A DNA stretch of 64,000 nt from Pelobates cultripes (taxonomy: Eukaryota; Chordata; Amphibia; Anura; Pelobatidae), in the NCBI GenBank assembly GCA_933207985.1, contig OW240914.1:292731096-292795095 (forward strand), read 5' to 3'. Shown here piece after piece: positions 56,901-64,000 of this stretch. The notes under the pieces are model-generated. The model was not told where the DNA came from. It searched no databases and was given only the letters and a program-made list of their open reading frames with translations. Both the position numbers and the translations under genes were made by a program. Position 1 is the stretch's first letter. Each line of letters starts with the position of its first letter.

Positions 56901-57290
56901 CTCTTTCTCCTCTACAGAGAAATGCCAAGCCGCTGGCAAGATAGAACAACTGCTCAGCAGATCACTGCAGACAGTAAAGACTGTGTATAAACTTAAAAGC
57001 AACTGCACTATTATATCACTGCTATTGGTATATAGATATATTGTATATCTCCATATACATACATACATACATTTAAAAATAAAGGGTCTCTTTGCCTATT
57101 TTTTCCCCCTTTTGTCTTTCAGATGTCATTTTTATATTTCCCCTTGATAGTTAGCAATATGTTATAGATCATGCTTAATAACATTTAATGTTTTAAAAGT
57201 TATGTTATTAAAACATATTTAATTAAGGGAAACTGTGACAAATGCATCTTTGTTTAAAATGTGCTGTTTTTTGCAATTTCTGTTTTGTAG

Positions 57291-57432
57291 TCTATCACCA
57301 CTGAACCTGCACCAGAAGCTGAAGAACCAGAGATTCCCCAGGAGGTGGAGTGTCCAATGTGTGGACAGCAGTTCTCCCTCTCCCAGATCGAGATGCATGC
57401 TGCGTACTGTGATGGAGAAAAGCAGGAAACAG
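57291..57432 (+). CDS. UIMC1: UIMC1 (RAP80) exon with first C-terminal zinc finger
   Basis: Acceptor tgttttgtag and donor acag|gttag. The 142-bp exon starts in phase 0 and encodes an acidic linker (TTEPAPEAEEPEIPQEVE) and a finger CPMCGQQFSLSQIEMHAAYC, then DGEKQET. RAP80 recruits the BRCA1-A complex to K63-ubiquitin at DNA breaks; its C-terminal half carries two such CxxC...HxxxC fingers. The identification rests on this finger, the next small exon and the second finger downstream, all in the expected order. Confidence 0.85.
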
Positions 57433-57616
57433 GTTAGCAGCAATCTAATTCTACTAATAATGAGTGCAAATTAAAAAAAAATAGCTTGTTTATATTAGTG
57501 ACGTTAATCCTATGTGTAAGGCATGCCCTGGAAACATTGCAGATGTTTTGATCTTCTGAATGCTATTATTGTTGTATAGTTAGTTTGATCGTTCATGTAA
57601 TAATATTGTTCTATAG

Positions 57617-57695
57617 TCTTAAGGAGCAGGCGCAAATTGACTCAGAGGAATCTTGCTGGCCCAAGTAATCTTCTTCCCAACCCAGACTTTGGCAA
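57617..57695 (+). CDS. UIMC1: UIMC1 (RAP80) linker exon
   Basis: 79 bp, acceptor ctatag, donor ggcaa|gtaagt. In phase with the previous exon it reads VLRSRRKLTQRNLAGPSNLL, a basic linker between the two fingers. The intron before it is only 184 bases. Confidence 0.75.
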
Positions 57696-58380
57696 GTAAG
57701 TAGGTATGCAGACTATTTAATGTTTCTTCTATATTTTGTAAATATGTGTCATGAAGTCAGAATTATGGAAATGTCTATGTAAAGGGACTATTTTACTTCT
57801 AGTAGGAGTTAAATCTGCTAGACAGGTCTGTTGTATGCTTAGCTTGTGTAAACCACTGTAAGGCATCTACAATTTTTGTTTAGCAGTCATCTTAGACCGA
57901 TATCAAAAAGAAACTCTTCAATTAAATATATATCTAATATTGATAAAAACAGTAGACCAGTAGATAAAATAAATAAAAATAACTTCTGGATCAACAAGAA
58001 AATAACAATGATTGCAACTCAATTAGCATGTCTAAAATAATATCCAATTTAAAATATTTAGTCTACAATGCACACCGAAACAGATATATGTAGTACTTTT
58101 GTATGTGTATATACTCATGTTAAACTTTATATAGCGAATTTGGAGATCACCTGTATGTAATTCCTTTCAGGTTCCAAAGCTTTTCAATGGATGAACTCGT
58201 GGCATCCTTATATTAATAACTGCAGAACGTGTTCCCTCTTCTATATATTTGTCTGAGTCTAACTTGGCCTTCTGTGTATAATAGTTTGATTTATTGTGAT
58301 TGGTTTGTTGATGGGACATTGAAATGGGTGTCTGCTATTTAGTAGATCATCTTCTTTGATATTGGGTAAACGTTTAATAA
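57696..58380. other. UIMC1 intron sequence
   Basis: First part of the 5.8-kb intron between the linker and second-finger exons; nothing recognised here. Confidence 0.5.
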
Positions 58381-58383
58381 ATG

Positions 58384-58710
58384 TCTAAGGAGCACTCCAA
58401 GCACCATAACCACTACAGATAACTGTAGAGGCTATGGTACCAGCAGTGCTCTAGCATCCTCCTAGGGAGCTACTTAATGGAACACCTCATGGTTAGGAAT
58501 ACAAAGCTGTATTCCTAACACTATGTTCCTCAAACTCTGTGAAACTCCTTAAGTATAGAAACTCTAGAAGCAGTCTTAGTACTGTAGTGTAAACATTGCA
58601 GTTTCTCTAAAACTGTGATGTCTTATATTGCAGGACTAAGAGGGACAGGGACCCAGATGACTTCAGTGAGACAAAGAAGTTTAGGGTGCCTATTGTGCCT
58701 ATTTAAGCGC
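58384..58710. mobile_element. MITE remnant in UIMC1 intron
   Basis: Contains gttaggaatacaaagctgtattcctaac, a perfect internal fold-back, and gtaaacattgcagtttctct, shared with 63300. Confidence 0.5.
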
Positions 58711-58846
58711 TCCGTCAGAGCTAATGCTCCCATACATTGTTCTATCACCAATTGCCAACTATAAATGCATGCACAAGCAGTGCTTGTGGTAATGACAATG
58801 CATCATTGCTGTAAATATACACTAAAGAATGTCATGACCTGTGACC

Positions 58847-59348
58847 TTAAAGGACCACTCTAGGCACCCAGACCACTTCAGCTTAATGAAGTGGTCTGGG
58901 TGCCAGGTCCTTCTAGGGTTAACCCATTTTTTCATAATTATAGCAGTTTCAGAGAAACTGCTATAATTATGAATGGGTTAAGCCTTCCCCCTAATCCTCT
59001 AGTGGATGTCTCATTGACAGCCACTAGAGGCGCTTGCGTGCTTCTCACTGTGAAAATCACAGTAAGAGCACGCCAGCGTCCATAGGAAAGCATTGTAAAT
59101 GCTTTCCTATGAGACTGGCTGAATGCGCGCGCAGCTCTTGCCGCGCGTGCGCATTCTGCCGGCGGGGCGTAACGGAGGCGGAGAGGAGGAGGACAGCTCT
59201 CCGCCCAGCGCTGGAAAAAGGTAAGTTTAAACACCTTTCCCCCTTCCAGAGCCGGGCGGGAGGGGGTCCCTGAGGGTGGGGGCACCCTCAGGGCACTATA
59301 GTGCCAGGAAAACGAGTATGTTTTCCTGGCACTATAGTGGTCCTTTAA
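58847..59348. mobile_element. Complete TTAA-flanked MITE (~500 bp)
   Basis: Begins TTAAAGGACCACTCTAGGCA and ends GGCACTATAGTGGTCCTTTAA. Terminal inverted repeats with TTAA target duplication point to the piggyBac superfamily. A GC-rich core (59110-59280) and internal fold-backs (cataattatagcagtttcag, caggaaaacgagtatgttttcctg) are visible. The open frames inside are not genes. Confidence 0.75.
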
Positions 59349-59449
59349 GTGATTTAAACCCCAGATGATACTGGTAAGGTTATCCTGCAACCATGGAACT
59401 TCATGATGAAAGGATACTTCTTAGCACACCCAGTCTTAGACACCACCAC

Positions 59450-59585
59450 AGGGATAGGCAACCTTCAGCACTCCAGATGTTGTGGACTGCATCCCTCATA
59501 ATGCTCTTACACACAATGCTGGCGAAGCATCATGGGAGGTGTAGTCCAAAACATCTGCAGTGCCAAAGGTTGCCTATGCCTGCTA
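59450..59585. mobile_element. hAT-like palindromic MITE
   Basis: ataggcaaccttcagcactc ... ccagatgttgtggact is inverted at 59540-59585 (agtccaaaacatctgcagtg...ggttgcctat). The same family as the fragment at 8755. Confidence 0.65.
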
Positions 59586-61980
59586 CTACCACATAAGTGG
59601 TTTTAGTCTACTTTTTTTGGGGTGTATGCAGGTTCGGGTGAACTCAAAGTGCATCATATGGAAGTGTGATGATGAAATTGATTACAGTACATAGTTTTTA
59701 GTTTCTGTTGAAATTAAACTATTGACATATATCCTTTTCTACATTGTATTATATTGGTTTGTACAATATTCTTGCTACCAACTACGTAAATAAATATTTT
59801 TACTAATTATGTAAATAAATATTTTGGTTACCAGCTAAACGCAAATAGGTTGGTGAATACAGCTATACTAAATTAATTTTAAACATCTATAATACCTAAA
59901 GGACACCAAAAACAAACTTCATTTAATCTTTTCCTTTTTTTTTTTCTCCTGTGCACTCAGTTTTTCTTCGTAAAATACATAAAGAAAAGTAGGGGCTATT
60001 TTTCCTCATGTATGGCAGTCAAGTTTACAAACCTTGATAATGGGACCAGCTTAAAGCAATGTACTATTTCAGTTACCAATCAAATTCACCTACAGTTCAT
60101 CAGTAAAATCAATTCCACAGCAAACATCATGGGCAGAGGAGAACAAAATGGCTGTGCCCACATATTAACATCCGGCATGAGAAAGAAAAGATGTTAAGTA
60201 TAAATAGAGGCAGGTGGCGAGTGTAATCATTAAGCTACATAAAAGGAAAACTAAAAGAAAATGACAGGGTAGCTTTAAACTGAAATAATTTAAATAATGA
60301 GTCAGAAGCCGTTAACTGAAATAACATTTTATTCTATACGGCTATTGAGTTAAATAAAAGAAGCAGACAATTTTGCAAAGCAGAAATTCCACTTGAGGGC
60401 AGCCAACCCTTACTTGTTGACAAGATTGGGTGCACTGATGTGAGTTTACTTGGCATTGTGGATATGGTCTGCCACAATGGGACCAGTCCGGTATGACATG
60501 TAAATACTTTCTCTCTAGTGGAATTTGCAAACTAAAACTTTTTTATTTTGTATTTTAAAACTGTTTTCACATTTTTGTCCTGTAGCACAACCCTGTTTGA
60601 GCCATAAGTTTTAAAAAGCTTTTGAATACTAATTCAAGTATTCACATGCTGCACAGAATTAATTTTGCTTTGTTAAACATGTAATTGACATTCTAAGTAC
60701 TTGACTGCATTGTTGGAAGTCTTTGACTTCCAGCATTTTAAGTTAATAGTGTCAATGTGCTTCCGTTGAAGTAGGTAAGAATAGCACTTATGATATAACA
60801 ACATCACTTCAATGTTCTCACAGTAACAGATAAGGATATGAAACTCTAGTAAAAGAAGTCTTTACTTTTATGCAAGGTTTCAAAGTTAGGTAACGGTAAG
60901 CTTGTTGTATACTTGTGCAGATCGAGAGGGCCTTAAATCTAAAATAAAAAAGCAACACTCCAAAGTTGGAAATTCTTTCATTTGTAACTCTGGAATGTTC
61001 ATTTTATCTTCATATGTATTTAGTTTTTGTTTTTTTAATTATTTAAGGTTTATGAATGAATTCTAAAAAAAATAAATAGCTCTCTTTTATATAGCAATGA
61101 TTTATCATAGTAGATTTGAGACCACAAGTGCTCATGTCTGATTTTTGTTAGTGGTTCAGTCTTTCTTGTGAAATTTCCTGATTACCGGACTTATAAGGAA
61201 GGGAAACGGTGAAGGAGTAGATGCACCAGGAAGACCACAAAGGTTGAAACACGTTGTGCTTGGACTACTAGTCTCTATACAAGTTTGCTTTTGCACTTGT
61301 TTTTAAAAACATTTTTTTAACTAAAATAATCTGGAATACTCTTTATTGCTGAGAAAGGAGTGGGGCAGATTGCCTGTGGAGTACATTAACCAACACCTTT
61401 TTAGCCAGAGCCTGCTACATGTGGCTCTGGGTATTGTGAGTGCCTTTTTTTGCTTGTAATTTACACCTGCCACTAAAGGATAACTGCTTCCAGTAGACAT
61501 TTCAGTATTGTTACTCCTGTCACATATGGAGTTTGTTACTTTTGTAACAAGCACAATCCTATGTTCATCCTGCTATCATATACTGCACTATACGGCATTT
61601 CAGAATGTTTGCAAACAATAGGCACCAAGATACTTCCAGGTGGCAGAACGCAAGCGGCTTCCACTGACTTGAATGAACTAAACATATTATTTGAACATTT
61701 GTAAAGATATGAGGCACTCGAGATCAGCAAGAATCATGAGATTAAAGAGGAAGCTTTAACTGATCAGAGTTATCGACTTCGCTGGACAACATATACAGGA
61801 GTATAAATCAGATTGGGGCATGTTGCTATGCTATGCTGTGCATCAGATTAACCGGTAGAAAGATGAAACAGGGATATGTTATGACAGACATGGTTACCTA
61901 GGAGGTTTTCACAGGCTTGTGTGCTCAGTATGAAAGATAAGTCTAGGCTAAACAATACTGAAGAGCATTAGGTGTGCCAG
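59586..61980. other. UIMC1 intron, no gene recognised
   Basis: AT-rich sequence with short open frames only. Around 61195-61275 a stretch (gaaggagtag...ggttgaaacacgttg) faintly resembles a PLE hammerhead tail. Confidence 0.4.
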
Positions 61981-62620
61981 AGAAAATTTAACAAATTGCG
62001 TTTTTCCCCCATCTCTTGCGCCGTCCAGGAGTTTATTCAGCCAATTCCTGCTGAGGTTGTATAATAGTTCTGCTTCCCAGCAAGGCAGTGCAAGCCTTTG
62101 GGCCCAGATGTTGTCAGACTGGGTAGGTCAGCTTGCAGGGTCAGGATCGTGCTCAGACTGCTGGCTTGGAAACCTGGCAGGTGGAGTAAGTAGGCTTGTC
62201 GGGTCTGGTAGCGTTGGATCGTGGCAGTCTGATCGGCGGGAGCACAGTGACGCACCACATCGATATATGCTAGTCCAAAGATACTGTGGTGCCTATGCCC
62301 CCACTCGACGAAGAGGTAGGAGAGACTGCAGGCAGACACACGCGGCACAGAACCAGCTAACCAGACCCAGCAGACATACCCTCGGGCCTATCCAGACAGC
62401 TGGCACTTGATGCACAACATTGCTCCCTCTCTCAGATCTGACCCGCAGCACCTCCACGGTGGCACCGCGACATTCACTAGCCAGACCACAGCAGTATAGA
62501 ACCAAACAGCCAGAGGGTATCGGCTGAGGCGAACTCTTTACCACAGGGGGACTTTACTGCCTTCAGCCTCCACAATGCGGACTCTTAAGTAGAGGGGGGG
62601 GGGTTAGGGGTGTCTGTACA
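61981..62620. other. GC-richer block in UIMC1 intron, unidentified
   Basis: Higher GC than its surroundings and open for ~110 codons on both strands (62057-62410 plus). I recognise no protein. It may be a fragment of a non-LTR element or a CpG island remnant. It is followed by a G-run at 62590. Confidence 0.3.
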
Positions 62621-63049
62621 CTATATGCTTGCTTTTCTCAAAAACCATCCCTTTTTAGATAGCAAAAGTAATAAATACAATCAAAATAACGCTGAAATGT
62701 AAACTTCACTTTTCAGAACATTAGTGGACTAAACCTGTCTAAAACAGATTATATTTATCGAAGTAATTTTCAAATTTAATGTTTAAAGTATCTGGACTGG
62801 AAAGATTCTTTAAACCCTGAGAGTATAATCATACAACCGTCATGAAGAAGATTCTAAGGTGTATTGTACATTTGCTTTGAGAATAAGTCACTGAGGGAAT
62901 TTTTAATATTTAATGGACTGTGCATACGCTGGGCCTTGCATGCCACCATACTGTATTTGAACGTGTCTCTATGTAGCTATTGTCATCTCCTCAATTCTTT
63001 CTTTATATGGCCAAATTTGTTTTGTTTTTGAATTAGAGCAACACTTTAG

Positions 63050-63417
63050 TGTTAGGAATACAAAGATGTATTCTTATCATTAACATGTTCCTCAGCACCT
63101 GCACCTTGGCAGCGAGTGTTGCGAGCAAATTCGGCCTTCCCCATAGAAATGATTGACTTTGTTGCTTTCCTATGGGATTTTCTCTGAGGCTGGATGTCCA
63201 GCGTCATATCACGGTGTCAAACTCCTTAAAATTCAAGGAAACGCCTCTAGTAGCGATCTGGTAGACAGCCACTAGAAGTCGTCTTAGTACAGCAATGTAA
63301 ATGTTGCAGTTTCTCTAAAACTATGATTTCCATTGCAGGGCTAAGGGGGATAGGGACACTGCACCCAGACCACTTCAATGAGATTAAGTGGTCTGGTTGC
63401 CTATAGTGTCCTTTTAA
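63050..63417. mobile_element. TTAA-type MITE in UIMC1 intron
   Basis: Ends cctatagtgtccttttaa with TTAA at 63414-63417. It shares gtaaatgttgcagtttctctaaaac with 58580 and cacccagaccacttca with 58870, showing a common family. Confidence 0.6.
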
Positions 63418-63511
63418 GGAAATATTTGCGTGGAAAAGTTTGAAATATTCTATTTAATATAGTCCTAAATTGCACTAGTGACCTTGTTTTCCACCTGATG
63501 CTATTTGACAG

Positions 63512-63635
63512 ATTTGAAAAATGCTACTTGTGCAAGACTGTGGTTCAACTGGAAGATTATCAGACACATGTGGATAATTGCTTAAAAATGGCCACACTGG
63601 AGACCCCAAGAAGCCGTAGGTTGAGGAGCACCAAA
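63512..63635 (+). CDS. UIMC1: UIMC1 (RAP80) exon with second zinc finger
   Basis: Acceptor tgctatttgacag, donor ccaaa|gtgagt. The 124-bp exon completes the split codon from the linker exon and encodes FEKCYLCKTVVQLEDYQTHV then DNCLKMATLETPRSRRL. CYLCK...HVDNCL is a very close match to the second RAP80 finger. The remaining 3' exons lie beyond the window. Confidence 0.88.
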
Positions 63636-64000
63636 GTGAGTGTCTGTTGTAGTCTGTCCCAACTTCAAAACATAACACTAGTCATGAAAACGTTTTCGTT
63701 AAGCATATGGCAGAAACCAGCAGATAGACGACATGCAGAGTTTCGTTCCACTGGTAAAGAACTCTGTGGGACTGGACCTCATAATATTAGAATTTCATTA
63801 TGTATGTACCCAGTTGCGTATGATTATTCAGTCCACCATACCTATTACTTGGGGGGGTCCCTTTTTTTTGTTTTTGGTGTGTTTTATTCTCCAGTAAAAT
63901 AAAACATTGATATCCTTGTGGAATTGCACACAAAGGCTACTTCACGATTTGTTAAATAACAAATTGTCTTTAATATCTTTTACCTGCTTGTTATCAGTAA
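63636..64000. other. UIMC1 intron, start
   Basis: No exon or repeat recognised; the frame running on from the exon is intronic read-through. Confidence 0.5.

Noticed and set aside
61195..61275. Further PLE hammerhead tail
   Set aside because: Only the GAAACACGTTG part fits; no CUGAUGA core or stem II found.
62057..62410. Possible gene in the GC-rich block
   Set aside because: Frames on both strands without recognisable domains, inside a UIMC1 intron; left as unidentified.
1..64000. tRNA or rRNA genes
   Set aside because: No cloverleaf-type or ribosomal sequence was recognised by eye; short tRNA genes could have been missed.

Overview
This is repeat-dense vertebrate nuclear DNA, most likely from an amphibian, probably a frog. 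It has spliced genes, (TA)n tracts, and Penelope-like, DIRS-type and Ngaro-like retroelements, an endogenous retrovirus and many small MITEs together. It is not bacterial: there are no operons, and the recognisable host coding sequence is one intron-poor GPCR gene, present twice, and three exons of UIMC1 (RAP80). Three runs of exactly 100 N (16554-16653, 29532-29631, 46941-47040) are scaffold gaps of unknown true size.

Region 1, 1-28.7 kb, is a giant inverted repeat. Bases 977-15577 reappear reverse-complemented at 15594-27709 around a 16-base spacer (15578-15593). The first N gap in the right arm stands where about 2.6 kb of the left arm (12033-14617) should be. Each arm carries the GPCR gene (chemerin/formyl-peptide receptor-like), a 63-bp tandem array, several MITE or SINE-like repeats, and half of a Penelope-like element (PLE-C) whose reverse transcriptase contains the centre. 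The arms look almost identical inside. Just outside a (TA)n tract the homology continues in a tyrosine-recombinase retroelement, but at roughly 3-4% divergence. This is either a very recent or gene-converted palindrome, or an assembly fold-back joining two haplotypes.

Region 2, 27.8-31.2 kb, holds a Ngaro/DIRS-order element (RNase H tail plus tyrosine recombinase, minus strand), a gap, and fold-back repeats, one of them around a Penelope endonuclease fragment. Region 3, 31.2-39.6 kb, has PLE-A (plus strand, pLTR - ORFs - pLTR) lying between two copies of the tail of PLE-B (minus strand). Hammerhead-ribozyme-like motifs sit in the pLTR or tail of each family.

Region 4, 39.6-47 kb, is AT-rich DNA and then a nearly complete DIRS-1-like element (40873-46811, minus strand) with inverted termini, an internal complementary region and an AAAATT sequence shared by both ends and the internal junction. 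Region 5, 47288-55041, is a young but broken endogenous retrovirus (minus strand) with 477-bp LTRs and a 5-bp target duplication. Region 6, 55-64 kb, contains UIMC1 exons on the plus strand with introns full of TTAA-flanked MITEs.

The mobile-element genes act only for their own elements: PLE reverse transcriptase plus GIY-YIG nuclease, DIRS reverse transcriptase plus tyrosine recombinase, retroviral gag-pol-env. The host genes are unrelated to each other: a chemoattractant-type receptor and a DNA-damage ubiquitin reader.
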